Shown one piece after another: positions 33,504 through 43,622 of a stretch of 64,000 nucleotides of DNA. Origin of the DNA: an uncultured Flavobacteriaceae bacterium (GTDB lineage: Bacteria > Bacteroidota > Bacteroidia > Flavobacteriales > Flavobacteriaceae); the NCBI GenBank assembly GCA_947494565.1, contig CANLVG010000002.1:1-64000 (forward strand), written 5' to 3'. Each line of letters begins with the position of its first letter. The first letter of the stretch is position 1. The position numbers and the translations under genes are program-made. The notes below the pieces were generated by a model that had not been told where the DNA came from, ran no database searches, and saw only the letters and a program-made list of their open reading frames with translations.

Positions 33504-35972
33504 ATGAACAGAGAACAGCTTTACAACATAGCCGAATCATGGTTTCAGGAACAAAACTGGAAACCGTTCAAGTTCCAAAAAGATACGTGGCGGGCTTTTC
33601 TCCAAGGCAAACATGGGCTGCTGAATGCCCCAACTGGAAGTGGCAAGACCTATGCGCTTTGGTTTCCTATTGTACTACAGTATATCAAGACCAATCCACA
33701 GTACAGAACCAAACACAAAAAAGGATTAAAAGCTGTTTGGATTACCCCCTTACGTGCTCTTTCAGAGGAAATCAGGCAATCCGCAGAACGGGTTTCCTCC
33801 GATATAGGAACACAGATGACGGTCGGCATCCGTACCGGGGACACCTCTACAAAGGCCCGGGCCTCCATGAAAAAACAGATGCCCGATCTGCTGATTACGA
33901 CACCCGAAAGTCTACAGTTACTTTTAGCCTCGAAAGGATATGACAAGGTGTTCAAGAATTGTTCGGCCATAGTGGTCGACGAATGGCATGAGTTGCTTGG
34001 TACCAAACGAGGGGTACAGATGGAACTGGCCCTTTCGCGTTTAAGATCTGTTTCTAAACAATTGCGTATCTGGGGGATTTCAGCAACTATAGGCAATTTG
34101 GAACAGGCCAGGGACGTGCTCTTAGGCCCGACTTCAGACGCCTTGGAAAATTCCATCATGATCAGGGCAAATCTCAAAAAGAAAATTACGGTCAGGAGTA
34201 TTATTCCTAAAGAAATGGAGACTTTTCCGTGGCGCGGACATCTGGGTATTCGCTTGTTGGAAGACGTGGTGCCTATCATCAACAATAGTAAGACGACTTT
34301 ACTCTTTACCAATACGCGGAGCCAATGCGAAATATGGTTTCAAAAAATCCTTGAGAAACACCCCGAATTTGCCGGGGAAATCGCCATGCATCATGGCAGC
34401 ATTAACAAAGAGACCCGTAACTGGGTCGAGCAGGCGATACGCAATGAAAGCCTGAAGGCAGTTGTCTGTACGTCAAGCCTCGATTTGGGGGTAGATTTTG
34501 CACCTGTTGAGACCGTAGTTCAAATCGGTGGACCCAAAGGCGTTGCGCGCTTTCTACAACGTGCAGGCCGTAGCGGACACCGACCGGGTAAGGAGAGTGT
34601 CATCTATTTTATGCCTACCCACGCTATCGAACTGATAGAAGCTTCCGCCCTGCAACAAGCCGTCAAACAGCATACCGTAGAAGATCGTATGCCCTATCTC
34701 AACAGCTACGACGTGCTGTTGCAGTACTTGACTACTTTGGCCATTTCCGATGGGTTCTATCCCGATGAAATCTTTAACGAAATACGTCAAACCTTCTGCT
34801 ACCAAACCTTGACCGAAGACCAATGGCGATGGCTTTTGAACTTTCTGGTCATGGGCAGTCAAAGTCTACAATCGTATGACGAATACAAAAAAGTGGAGGT
34901 TGCCGAAGATGGAAAATTCATAGTCACCGATCGAGGTGTCGCCATGCGCCATCGGTTTCAAATAGGCACTATTGTCGGGGATGTAAATTTGACCGTACGT
35001 TATCAAAAAGGAGGATATATCGGTTCGATTGAAGAGTACTTCATCTCAAAACTGAACAAGGGCGATGTCTTTACCTTTGCCGGTCGTAATCTAGAATTCA
35101 TACGAATTAAGGGAATGCAGGTGCATGTGCGAAACTCAAAGAAAAAAACGAACAGGATTTCCAGCTGGATGGGCAGTCGGTTAACCCTTTCCGCACAAAT
35201 GTCAAAACTGTTGCGCGAAGAATTGTATTCCTCATATGAAGCGCCGAAAAATCAGTCTCCCGAAATACGGTCATTGGCCCATATCTTTGAACAACAACGT
35301 AAAGAAAGCATCGTACCCAAACCCGATGAATTTCTTATTGAGACCTTTCAGACCCGCGATGGGCATCACCATATCTTCTATCCGTTCGAGGGCCGTTTTG
35401 TGCACGAGGCCATGGGAAGTCTTTTAGGATATCGGATCAGTCTACTCGCTCCTATCACTTTTTCCTTGGCCTTCAATGACTACGGATTTGAATTGCTCTC
35501 CGATAAGCCTATAGATATGCAGCAGGTACTCGATAATGATCTGTTCACTACCGATTACCTATTGGACGACCTCCAAAAAAGTTTGAACGCCACGGAAATG
35601 GCCCGAAGAAAATTTCGGGATATTGCCATTATTAGTGGGATGGTCTTTACAGGGTATCCCAATAAAGGCATTAAAATGAAGCATTTGCAAAGCAATTCAC
35701 AGTTATTGTTCGAGGTCTTTCGCGATTATGAACCTGAAAACCTGTTGTTTCAACAGGCCTTTACGGAAACCTTTCAGCATCAGTTGGAAGAAGGCCGTTT
35801 ACGACTTTCCATGGAACGTATTGCCACCCAGGAAATCATTTGGAAAAAGTGTGAAAAAGCGACTCCTTTTGCTTTTCCATTGATTACCGACAGATTGAGC
35901 CGAGAAAGACTGTCCAGTGAAAAATGGGAAGACAGGGTCAAGCGAATGGCGGCACTATTAATGAAGAAATAA
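33504..35972 (+). CDS. Ligase-associated DEXH-box helicase (Lhr-like)
   Basis: An 822-residue superfamily 2 helicase. Walker A is APTGSGKTYALWF (about 42-54), the Walker B is VVDEWHELLG (DEWH at 159-162), motif III is ISATIGN, and motif VI is QRAGRSGHRPG. A winged-helix and Lhr-type C-terminal region follow. It is the helicase member of the ligase-associated repair group, 46 bp after the ligase stop. It would unwind or translocate DNA during repair, as inferred from the group. Confidence 0.93.
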   Translation: MNREQLYNIAESWFQEQNWKPFKFQKDTWRAFLQGKHGLLNAPTGSGKTYALWFPIVLQYIKTNPQYRTKHKKGLKAVWITPLRALSEEIRQSAERVSSDIGTQMTVGIRTGDTSTKARASMKKQMPDLLITTPESLQLLLASKGYDKVFKNCSAIVVDEWHELLGTKRGVQMELALSRLRSVSKQLRIWGISATIGNLEQARDVLLGPTSDALENSIMIRANLKKKITVRSIIPKEMETFPWRGHLGIRLLEDVVPIINNSKTTLLFTNTRSQCEIWFQKILEKHPEFAGEIAMHHGSINKETRNWVEQAIRNESLKAVVCTSSLDLGVDFAPVETVVQIGGPKGVARFLQRAGRSGHRPGKESVIYFMPTHAIELIEASALQQAVKQHTVEDRMPYLNSYDVLLQYLTTLAISDGFYPDEIFNEIRQTFCYQTLTEDQWRWLLNFLVMGSQSLQSYDEYKKVEVAEDGKFIVTDRGVAMRHRFQIGTIVGDVNLTVRYQKGGYIGSIEEYFISKLNKGDVFTFAGRNLEFIRIKGMQVHVRNSKKKTNRISSWMGSRLTLSAQMSKLLREELYSSYEAPKNQSPEIRSLAHIFEQQRKESIVPKPDEFLIETFQTRDGHHHIFYPFEGRFVHEAMGSLLGYRISLLAPITFSLAFNDYGFELLSDKPIDMQQVLDNDLFTTDYLLDDLQKSLNATEMARRKFRDIAIISGMVFTGYPNKGIKMKHLQSNSQLLFEVFRDYEPENLLFQQAFTETFQHQLEEGRLRLSMERIATQEIIWKKCEKATPFAFPLITDRLSRERLSSEKWEDRVKRMAALLMKK

Positions 35973-36022
35973 CCTGGAAGCTCATCTTTTCTTGATGCCA
36001 AATCCGATAATCAGCGCTTGGC

Positions 36023-37018
36023 TCAACGCGCTGCAATCACCAGTCCAAGCCCTACAATATACAATAACAACATACCGTTCAACATACCGCTCACTCCTTT
36101 GGGAGCTCCCTTGAATTCTTTCCAAACATAAATACCCCATAGAGCCGCGACAACGGTAGCCCCTTGTCCGAGTCCATAGGAAATTGCCGGACCGGCCTTG
36201 TCCGATGCCAATATGCTAAACGACATTCCGACACACCAAATGACACCACCTAAAATACCCATTAGATGACTCTTGCCCGTACCTGAAAAATAGTCTTTGA
36301 AGCTAACCGCCTCCCCTTCAAATGGCTTGCGCATCAAAACGGTATTAAAGACAAAATTGCTCGCCAGAATGCCCAAAGCGAATAAGAACACCGCCGTATA
36401 CGGACTTAACTTCCCGTCAATTGGGTTCTGAAAATCAGGAAACATTGAATTGGCAACGTATTTATAGAACAAGCCCATCAACAAACCGGCAACAACGGCC
36501 AAGATCAATCCTTTTGTGGGTACTTTTTGCTGTTGTGCGGAAAGTTTTCGATAGGCGTTAGCATTTAATAGAATGGCGACCACAATAAGCGCCACCCCTC
36601 CAAAAAGCAAGCTAGAGTTGCCTACTGGGGCATCAATGTAATTAACGATGACCCCGATGACCAAAGCCAAACCGATACCTACTGGAAAAGCCACCGACAT
36701 TCCCGCTAAGGTGATGGCAGCTACCAATAGAATATTCGCCGCATTGAACAAGATGCCCCCTAGGACGGCCGACCACATATTATCATTACTTGCCTGTGCC
36801 AAATCTCCCATAAAAGGCCTTCCGCCTTCACCCATGCTGCCTGCGGTCAGTGCAAAAAACAAGGCAAACAGTACGATACCGATGACATAGTCCCAATAGA
36901 ATAATTCAAAACGCCAATTTTTAGAGGCCAATTTCTGTGTGTTAGCCCAAGAACCCCAAGCGAACATGGTTATCACACAAAAAATGACCGCTAGGGTATA
37001 AGTTTCAATAATGAACAT
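36023..37018 (-). CDS. GRP-family sugar (ribose/glucose) uptake protein
   Basis: A 331-residue membrane protein with about ten helices and few charges. It fits the GRP (glucose/ribose porter) family: FAWGSWANTQKLASKNWRFELFYWDYVIG, NAANILLVAAITLAGMSVAFPVGIGLALVIGVIVNY (split across helices), and SYGLGQGATVVAALWGIYVWKEF. It starts 1 bp after the ribokinase stop, so the two form an operon, which points to ribose. The pair lies inside a DNA-repair gene set of the opposite strand. Confidence 0.87.
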   Translation of the reverse strand: MFIIETYTLAVIFCVITMFAWGSWANTQKLASKNWRFELFYWDYVIGIVLFALFFALTAGSMGEGGRPFMGDLAQASNDNMWSAVLGGILFNAANILLVAAITLAGMSVAFPVGIGLALVIGVIVNYIDAPVGNSSLLFGGVALIVVAILLNANAYRKLSAQQQKVPTKGLILAVVAGLLMGLFYKYVANSMFPDFQNPIDGKLSPYTAVFLFALGILASNFVFNTVLMRKPFEGEAVSFKDYFSGTGKSHLMGILGGVIWCVGMSFSILASDKAGPAISYGLGQGATVVAALWGIYVWKEFKGAPKGVSGMLNGMLLLYIVGLGLVIAAR

Positions 37019-37019
37019 A

Positions 37020-37928
37020 TTAGTTGAATTTGTTGATTTCCTCTTTAAAAGGTGCCGACCCCTGTGCTCCCATCTTAGTGACGGATAGGGCTGCGGCCTT
37101 ATTAGCGTAGGCGATGCTTTCTTGCCAACCCATCTCTTGAGACAGGCATACGGTCAACACCCCATTGAAAACGTCACCTGCCGCAGTTGTATCCATTGCC
37201 TTTACCTTATGGGATGCTACAAGAAACTTTTCCTTGTGATCCATAAAAAAAGCACCACGACTCCCCAACGTAATAATGACATGCTGAACACCCTTGTTCA
37301 GTAAGCTCTGGGCGGCGCGTTCCATTGACGCGTCATCTTCTATCGCTACTCCGGTGAGAATTTTTGCTTCCGTCTCGTTGGGGGTGACCAAGAAAAGCCC
37401 GTCTAAAATGGCATCCGATAATTCCTGGGCGGGCGCCGGATTGATAATCAAGGGCCGATTGGTGTTTCTACAATACTGGGCCAAATATGCTATGGTAGCT
37501 ATGGGAGTCTCCAATTGGGTCAGAAACATGCTGGCATCCCCTCGGTTCTCAACCACCTTAGAAACGTAATCCGCTGAAAGCAACGCATTGGTACCGGAAG
37601 CTACAACAATCTCATTTTCGCCTTCTCCGTTCACTGTGATCAAAGCTACTCCAGAAGCCTTCCCATTGAGGACCAAGGCTGAATCAACAGCAATACCCTC
37701 GTCACGATATCCTTTCAAGGCATTCTGCCCGAAAACGTCATCACCGACCGCGCAAACAAAGCGGACCTCTCCCCCGGCCCTAGCGGCCGCCACTGCTTGA
37801 TTGGCGCCCTTACCGCCGGGAAACATGAAAAAATCACCTCCAAGAATAGTTTCTCCTGGCTCAGGAAATCTACTGGTCTTCACGACCATGTCGGTATTGG
37901 AACTTCCGATAACGATAATTTTGGCCAT
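37020..37928 (-). CDS. rbsK: Ribokinase
   Basis: A 302-residue PfkB-family kinase converting ribose to ribose 5-phosphate. Motifs: SSNTDMVV, MFPGGKGANQAVAAARAGG (ribose-binding GGKGxNQA), and DTTAAGDVFNGVL with the catalytic Asp. ATG 37928 (MAKIIVIGSSNTD) is chosen over ATG 37967, since the family begins there. It is the first gene of the rbsK-transporter pair. Confidence 0.93.
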   Translation of the reverse strand: MAKIIVIGSSNTDMVVKTSRFPEPGETILGGDFFMFPGGKGANQAVAAARAGGEVRFVCAVGDDVFGQNALKGYRDEGIAVDSALVLNGKASGVALITVNGEGENEIVVASGTNALLSADYVSKVVENRGDASMFLTQLETPIATIAYLAQYCRNTNRPLIINPAPAQELSDAILDGLFLVTPNETEAKILTGVAIEDDASMERAAQSLLNKGVQHVIITLGSRGAFFMDHKEKFLVASHKVKAMDTTAAGDVFNGVLTVCLSQEMGWQESIAYANKAAALSVTKMGAQGSAPFKEEINKFN

Positions 37929-37997
37929 ATGCGCTGCGTATTCGATTGCTCCGTACAAAGTAGGCATTCACCACTATAAATGCAAACCTTCATTTAC

Positions 37998-38005
37998 TAC
38001 CTTTG
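37998..38005 (+). promoter_or_regulatory. -7 element for pdeM
   Basis: TACCTTTG, a perfect TAnnTTTG, only 6 bp before ATG 38012. It overlaps TTG 38003, so ATG 38012 is the start and the transcript would be nearly leaderless. Confidence 0.5.
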
Positions 38006-38011
38006 ACCCCA

Positions 38012-38683
38012 ATGAACACCGAGACCATTCAGATTAAAGATCAGCAGTTTATCATGCATCCGCTGGGGGTGCTGTTTTGGCAAGAAAAGTCAATGCTCTT
38101 GATCAGTGATGTACATCTGGGCAAGGTCTCCCACTTTCGAAAATATGGAGCGGCCGTACCGCATAAGGCCATTCAAAAAAACTTTGAACTGCTTGATGAA
38201 GTACTTGAATTTTTTGCCCCCAACACCATCGTTTTTATGGGGGATCTCTTTCACTCTTCCTTGAATAAAGAGTGGGAGTTATTCAAGACATGGACATCTA
38301 AGGTCACTGCAACAATGATTTTGGTCGTGGGAAACCACGATATTATTTCACCTGAAAACTACGAAGATTTAGGGGTTCAGGTTGTACCTGAAATTCAAGA
38401 AACCGGGTTTTTGCTGACCCACCATCCTGACTTACGCGAAGGGTTTTTCAATTTTTGTGGTCATATTCACCCTGCCATTCGTTTGGCCGGAATGGGTAGG
38501 CAATCGGTTCGATTGCGTTGCTTTTTTAAATCCAAAGCGCAATTGCTATTGCCTGCCTTCGGGGAGTTCACTGGCTCACACACCATGGAGCCAGAAGAAA
38601 ACTGCGAAGTTTTTGCCCTATTGGGCGACACGGTACTGCCCGTTCCGATAAAATCCGTTCGACGTCGCAAAAAACGTTTTTAA
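38012..38683 (+). CDS. pdeM: Ligase-associated DNA damage response endonuclease PdeM
   Basis: A 223-residue calcineurin-like metallophosphoesterase: SDVHLGKVSHFRKYG (DxH), FMGDLFHS (GD), VVGNHDI (GNHD), THHPD and CGHIHPAI (GHIH). This is the phosphoesterase that accompanies the ligase-associated exonuclease, ligase and helicase. Here it is separated from them by a minus-strand pair of 1.9 kb. A basic tail (RRRKKRF) could bind DNA. Confidence 0.9.
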   Translation: MNTETIQIKDQQFIMHPLGVLFWQEKSMLLISDVHLGKVSHFRKYGAAVPHKAIQKNFELLDEVLEFFAPNTIVFMGDLFHSSLNKEWELFKTWTSKVTATMILVVGNHDIISPENYEDLGVQVVPEIQETGFLLTHHPDLREGFFNFCGHIHPAIRLAGMGRQSVRLRCFFKSKAQLLLPAFGEFTGSHTMEPEENCEVFALLGDTVLPVPIKSVRRRKKRF

Positions 38684-38852
38684 AATAGTAGGGGTCGTTA
38701 AAAGCCGATAGCAATTTTAAATCCGTATTTTTAGGGATTCATCAAATTCTGGAATCTTGATTTCTAGGCCTTACTTTTTGACGTACCGGAAGAACCCAAA
38801 AAGGATAGGAAAATGAGGCACACCATCAAAACGTTCCAATTGATTGACCGCT

Positions 38853-39635
38853 ATGAAGAAAAGACTTTCTATACTCAATCTGGCATCGGTACTACTGGTA
38901 ATCGTCGTGAATTACGTCTCGCAAGCTATTCGAATAAACGAAACGACTATTGGCGAAGTTAGCAACAAGTATTTCAATCTGTTTACCCCGGCCTCTTACG
39001 CATTCGCCATTTGGGGACTGATTTTCCTCGCACTTATAGCCTATGGAAGCTATCAGGTTAAATTAGCCTTCTTTAGCCAAAAACCAAGTTCGTTCATTGA
39101 AGAAACCGGATATTGGTTTGCGTTGGCCAACCTATTGAATTGTATTTGGGTATTTGTGTTTGCTTATGAATACACCGGACTATCGGTTTTGGTCATGCTT
39201 GGTATTTTATACACGTTGCTACGGGTGATCTTGAATACCAATATGGCCAAGCAGTCGGTCTATAGGTCTACCTACATTTTGGGATGGCTACCCATTGGAA
39301 TCTATGCCGGATGGATTACCGTCGCCACAGTCGCCAATGTATCTGCCTATTTGGCCAAATTGAATTGGTCGGGCGGGTTTCTTTCCCCATCGGCTTGGAC
39401 CATCACAATGATTATTGTCGCAACCTTGGTGTACCTCATTATGATTTTTAGACGTCGTACCATTGGGTTTACGGCTGTCGGCATCTGGGCCCTTGTTGCC
39501 ATATACATCCGACATCAAAATGAATATGCTTCCATAGCCTACACTGCGCTCATTTGCGCTGGAATTATTCTGGTTGCGATTTTATGGGCCGTACTCAAAA
39601 TTCGTACTTCGGGAATCATTTCTAGTTCCAAATAA
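38853..39635 (+). CDS. TspO/tryptophan-rich sensory protein-like membrane protein
   Basis: A 260-residue polytopic membrane protein with about seven hydrophobic segments: LNLASVLLVIVVNYVSQAI, ASYAFAIWGLIFLALIAYG, and so on. The pattern NLFTPASYAFAIWGLIFLAL is typical of flavobacterial proteins annotated as tryptophan-rich sensory (TspO-related). It is longer than classic TspO (about 160 residues). ATG 38853 is preferred to TTG 38844. The 169 bp before it hold no clear promoter or terminator. Confidence 0.8.
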   Translation: MKKRLSILNLASVLLVIVVNYVSQAIRINETTIGEVSNKYFNLFTPASYAFAIWGLIFLALIAYGSYQVKLAFFSQKPSSFIEETGYWFALANLLNCIWVFVFAYEYTGLSVLVMLGILYTLLRVILNTNMAKQSVYRSTYILGWLPIGIYAGWITVATVANVSAYLAKLNWSGGFLSPSAWTITMIIVATLVYLIMIFRRRTIGFTAVGIWALVAIYIRHQNEYASIAYTALICAGIILVAILWAVLKIRTSGIISSSK

Positions 39636-39671
39636 AAATCAGCACCAGCACTACTTTTTGTTCCTTTTGAA

Positions 39672-39703
39672 TTGGATTGAACTGCGCGAACTAGGTATCT
39701 TTG
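39672..39703 (+). promoter_or_regulatory. mfd promoter
   Basis: TTG at 39672-39674 and TATCTTTG at 39696-39703 with a 21-bp spacer, a full Bacteroidota promoter. It ends 18 bp before the mfd TTG start. Confidence 0.65.
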
Positions 39704-39721
39704 CATTTCAAACTATAGCGG

Positions 39722-42700
39722 TTGACCCAAACGAGCATCCAACAACTGTTTTTACAGTCTCCGAAAACCCGGAAACTGCGGGATGCTATTGCCAATTCTC
39801 AAGAACATACCTTTTTAGGAGGATTGACCGGATCGTCGCTTTCCTTTGTGGTATCCGAAGCCTTCAAGGATTCGGGAAAACCTTTTCTCCTCATTTTCGA
39901 TGATAAGGAAGAGGCTGCCTATTACCTTAACGACTTAGAGCAATTACTGGGCGCAAAGGATGTGCTTTTCTATCCTGGAAGTTACCGTAGGCCGTATCAA
40001 ATTGAAGAAACCGACAATGCCAATGTGCTGCTGCGGGCAGAGGTGCTGAACCGTATCAATTCTCGAAAAAAACCCGCGGTCATCGTATCCTATCCTGATG
40101 CTCTTTTTGAAAAGGTCGTGACACGCAGGCAATTAGAGAAGAATACCCTCAAAATAAAATTAGACGATACCCTTTCGCTTGATTTTCTAAATGAGGTCTT
40201 GTTCGAATATCGATTCAAACGTGTAGATTTCGTCACTGAACCAGGAGAGTTTTCGGTACGTGGTGGTATCGTCGACGTTTTTTCCTTCTCTCATGACGAA
40301 CCCTATCGCATCGAGTTTTTTGGCGATGAAGTAGATAGCATTCGAACTTTTGACGTAGAAACACAGTTGTCCACTGAAAAAGTAAAGAAAATTAGTATCA
40401 TCCCGAATGTCGCCAACAAGTTCATGGAGGAGACCAGGGAGAGTTTCTTGAAATATATTGCTTCAGAAACTGTGGTATACCTAAAAAATACGGGCCTTCT
40501 TTTGGGTAAACTGAATGCCTTCTTTGAAAAGGCGGAAGTAGCTTTTGCAGCGCTTTCCGAAGACATCAAACATGCGAGACCCGACGCGCTTTTCTTAAAC
40601 GGTCCGGCCTTTAAAAAACACTTGAATGGTTTTTCGGTCATCGAATCAACAACTGCAGCGCCCCGAACCGATCAAGCGATTGTTTTTAGCACAAGACCAC
40701 AACCTTCGTTCAACAAAAAGTTCGACCTGCTCATCGAAAACCTGAACGAATTCAAAGCCAAAGGCTATACCAATTATATTTTCTGTGCTAGCGAGCAACA
40801 AGCCAAGCGCTTTCACGCCATTTTTGACGATGTTGACCAAGACGTCCATTATGAAACATTGGTATTTCCTTTATATCAGGGCTTCATTAACGATGATTTG
40901 AAACTTGTTTGCTATACCGATCATCAAATTTTTGAGCGTTATCATAAATTCTACCTAAAAAACGGATATGCGAAAAAACAGGCCATCACCCTCAAAGAGC
41001 TTAACAAGCTTGAGATCGGCGATTATGTTACCCATATCGATCATGGTATCGGCAAGTTCGGTGGGCTCCAAAAAATAGATGTAGAGGGAAAAAAACAGGA
41101 GGCCATTAAATTGATGTACGGAGATCGTGACACGCTATACGTCAGCATTCACTCGTTGCACAAAATCTCTAAATTCAATGGCAAGGACGGGGCAGTACCT
41201 AAAATCTACAAATTAGGTTCCGCCGCTTGGAAAAAGCTCAAGCAAAAGACCAAATCGAGAGTTAAGAAAATCGCTTTCGATTTAATAAAAGTCTATGCCA
41301 AACGTCGTTTGGAAAAAGGGTTTCAATACGGTCCTGATAGCTATTTACAAAATGAATTGGAAGCCTCTTTTATTTATGAGGATACCCCGGATCAAAGTAA
41401 GTCCACCGAAGATGTCAAACGCGATATGGAAAGTGAGCGCCCGATGGATCGGTTGATTTGTGGGGATGTCGGTTTCGGGAAAACCGAAGTGGCCATTCGC
41501 GCCGCTTTTAAGGCCGTTGATAATGGCAAACAGGTTGCCGTTTTGGTACCCACGACCATTTTGGCCTTTCAGCATCATCGTACCTTTACCGAACGACTGA
41601 AAGAAATGCCGGTAACCGTTGATTATCTGAACCGCTTTCGTACAACTAAAGAACGGCGGGAGACGCTTGAAAAATTAGAAGCTGGAAAAGTCGACATCAT
41701 CATCGGCACCCATCAATTGGTCAATAAAAATGTGAAGTTCAAAGACCTGGGACTGCTCATTGTTGATGAAGAGCAGAAATTCGGGGTTTCCGTGAAGGAT
41801 AAATTGAAGTCTATTAAAGAAAACGTAGATGTATTGACCTTGACGGCAACACCAATTCCTCGGACACTACAGTTCAGTTTGATGGCGGCACGTGATCTGT
41901 CGGTAATCAATACCCCTCCTCCCAATCGCTACCCTATTGAAAGTAGGGTCATCCGATTTACGGAAGAGACGATCCGTGATGCCATCAGCTATGAGATCCA
42001 AAGGGGCGGACAGGCCTTTTTCATCCATAACCGCATTGAGAATATCAAGGAGGTCGCCGGAATGATCCAACGTTTGGTGCCCGATGCCAAAGTAGGTATT
42101 GGCCATGGACAAATGGACGGTAAGAAATTAGAACGTTTGATGCTGGCCTTTATGAACGGTGAATTCGATGTACTCGTTTCGACGACCATTGTCGAAAGCG
42201 GACTCGATGTGACCAATGCCAATACCATATTCATCAATAACGCCAACAACTTTGGTCTAAGCGATCTACATCAAATGCGCGGCCGTGTGGGAAGAAGTAA
42301 TAAAAAGGCCTTTTGTTTCTTCATTACCCCGCCCTACGATGTGATGACCCCTGACGCCCGAAAACGAATCGAGGCCCTGGAACAATTTACCGAATTGGGC
42401 AGTGGTTTTAATATCGCTATGAAAGATCTTGAGATTCGCGGGGCAGGCGACCTGTTAGGGGGAGAGCAAAGTGGATTCATTAATGAGATCGGCTTTGAAA
42501 CGTATCAAAAAATCCTATCCGAAGCCATTGAAGAGCTCAAAGAAACCGAATTCAAATCATTGTATGAAGAGGTCGAAGGCCACAAGGAAAAAGTGTTCGT
42601 AAAGGAGACTCAAATCGATTCGGATTTTCAGTTACAGTTTCCTGATGATTATATCAACAATATCACCGAGCGACTCAACCTATACACAGAGCTGAATACA

Positions 42701-43060
42701 GTAAAGGATGAAAATGCCCTCCGAAATTTTGAGTCACAATTGGTAGACCGATTTGGCGAACTTCCGTCGCAAGCGGAAGATTTATTGAATTCGGTTCGAA
42801 TGAAATGGATCGCCAATAGCATGGGACTTGAAAAGGTGGTATTGAAAAAAGGGAAGTTGATCGGTTATTTTATTAGTGATCAACAATCGGCGTTTTATCA
42901 AACCGATGCCTTTACACGCGTGCTTCATTTTGTCCAGTCAAATCCTCAGCATTGCAAAATGAAAGAAAAACAGACTCGAAACGGGCTTCGTCTTCTGCTA
43001 GTTTTCGAAGGAATTTCATCCATTGAAAAGGCTTTACACGCCCTTGAACCTCTAATCTGA
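39722..43060 (+). CDS. mfd: Transcription-repair coupling factor
   Basis: A 1112-residue Mfd that removes stalled RNA polymerase and recruits UvrA. Domains in order: UvrB-homology modules (about 20-400), the CarD-like RNA polymerase interaction domain (LEIGDYVTHIDHGIGKFGGL at about 430-450), the RecG-like translocase with Walker A CGDVGFGKTEVA and DEEQ box (VDEEQKFGV), motif VI QMRGRVGRSNK, and the TRCF C-terminal domain. The start is TTG 39722; no in-frame ATG precedes the first domain, and a complete promoter lies directly upstream. Confidence 0.96.
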   Translation: MTQTSIQQLFLQSPKTRKLRDAIANSQEHTFLGGLTGSSLSFVVSEAFKDSGKPFLLIFDDKEEAAYYLNDLEQLLGAKDVLFYPGSYRRPYQIEETDNANVLLRAEVLNRINSRKKPAVIVSYPDALFEKVVTRRQLEKNTLKIKLDDTLSLDFLNEVLFEYRFKRVDFVTEPGEFSVRGGIVDVFSFSHDEPYRIEFFGDEVDSIRTFDVETQLSTEKVKKISIIPNVANKFMEETRESFLKYIASETVVYLKNTGLLLGKLNAFFEKAEVAFAALSEDIKHARPDALFLNGPAFKKHLNGFSVIESTTAAPRTDQAIVFSTRPQPSFNKKFDLLIENLNEFKAKGYTNYIFCASEQQAKRFHAIFDDVDQDVHYETLVFPLYQGFINDDLKLVCYTDHQIFERYHKFYLKNGYAKKQAITLKELNKLEIGDYVTHIDHGIGKFGGLQKIDVEGKKQEAIKLMYGDRDTLYVSIHSLHKISKFNGKDGAVPKIYKLGSAAWKKLKQKTKSRVKKIAFDLIKVYAKRRLEKGFQYGPDSYLQNELEASFIYEDTPDQSKSTEDVKRDMESERPMDRLICGDVGFGKTEVAIRAAFKAVDNGKQVAVLVPTTILAFQHHRTFTERLKEMPVTVDYLNRFRTTKERRETLEKLEAGKVDIIIGTHQLVNKNVKFKDLGLLIVDEEQKFGVSVKDKLKSIKENVDVLTLTATPIPRTLQFSLMAARDLSVINTPPPNRYPIESRVIRFTEETIRDAISYEIQRGGQAFFIHNRIENIKEVAGMIQRLVPDAKVGIGHGQMDGKKLERLMLAFMNGEFDVLVSTTIVESGLDVTNANTIFINNANNFGLSDLHQMRGRVGRSNKKAFCFFITPPYDVMTPDARKRIEALEQFTELGSGFNIAMKDLEIRGAGDLLGGEQSGFINEIGFETYQKILSEAIEELKETEFKSLYEEVEGHKEKVFVKETQIDSDFQLQFPDDYINNITERLNLYTELNTVKDENALRNFESQLVDRFGELPSQAEDLLNSVRMKWIANSMGLEKVVLKKGKLIGYFISDQQSAFYQTDAFTRVLHFVQSNPQHCKMKEKQTRNGLRLLLVFEGISSIEKALHALEPLI

Positions 43061-43211
43061 ACATCGCATATTGCGATGAATGCGAGTCGAAATCAGAATC
43101 CGTTCATCTTCAAAAATCAACGGATACTGTTAATAATTCCTTAATGCAGGGAATCCTTCCAGTCGTTTTTTTGTGTATCTTACCGCCTTTCTAACCCCAC
43201 ACTTAGAAATT

Positions 43212-43556
43212 ATGAATATCCAACGTCCCCTATTCACAATTGCTGAGAAACTCGCTTTAGTGAATGCTATTGACTCCGTGATTGTAGCGGATAAGCTCAT
43301 ACATCAGGCAGAACTTGCGGTGATGAATCAGCTGATGGCCCGAATCGATTTCGATAGTAATTTTATAGCACAAGCCCGTATTATTTCAGATGAGCAGCGT
43401 CTTTTAATCGTAAAGGACATGTCCGAAAACAAAAAAAGAAGGCTAGCGGCAATTCTAGATGAGGTTGCTAAGGCAGATGGCTATGTGCACAAAAAAGAAG
43501 CGGAATTGATTTCGAATATTTGTGCCGCCATGGGCATCTGCACAGAGGCGGCCTAG
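43212..43556 (+). CDS. TerB-like protein, paralogue 1
   Basis: A 114-residue helical protein: FTIAEKLALVNAIDSVIVADKLIHQAELAVMNQL ... EVAKADGYVHKKEAELISNI. The two acidic helix-turn units (ADKLIHQAE and ADGYVHKKE) give the TerB-like pattern. It resembles the next gene throughout and is probably its duplicate. ATG 43212 is preferred over a GTG at 43173, which overlaps a TATCTTAC box close to the -7 consensus. Confidence 0.75.
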   Translation: MNIQRPLFTIAEKLALVNAIDSVIVADKLIHQAELAVMNQLMARIDFDSNFIAQARIISDEQRLLIVKDMSENKKRRLAAILDEVAKADGYVHKKEAELISNICAAMGICTEAA

Positions 43557-43622
43557 AAATCACATCATCAAAAGAATTACAACTTGTAAGAATATTCTGT
43601 CTTTTTCTGCGTTTACTCCAAT

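Noticed and set aside
39574-39903. A 109-codon plus-strand frame across the mfd start
   Set aside because: It spans the mfd promoter and overlaps the first 180 bp of mfd in another frame.
43062-43078. Terminator after mfd
   Set aside because: CATCGCA/TGCGATG hairpin is present but has no T run.
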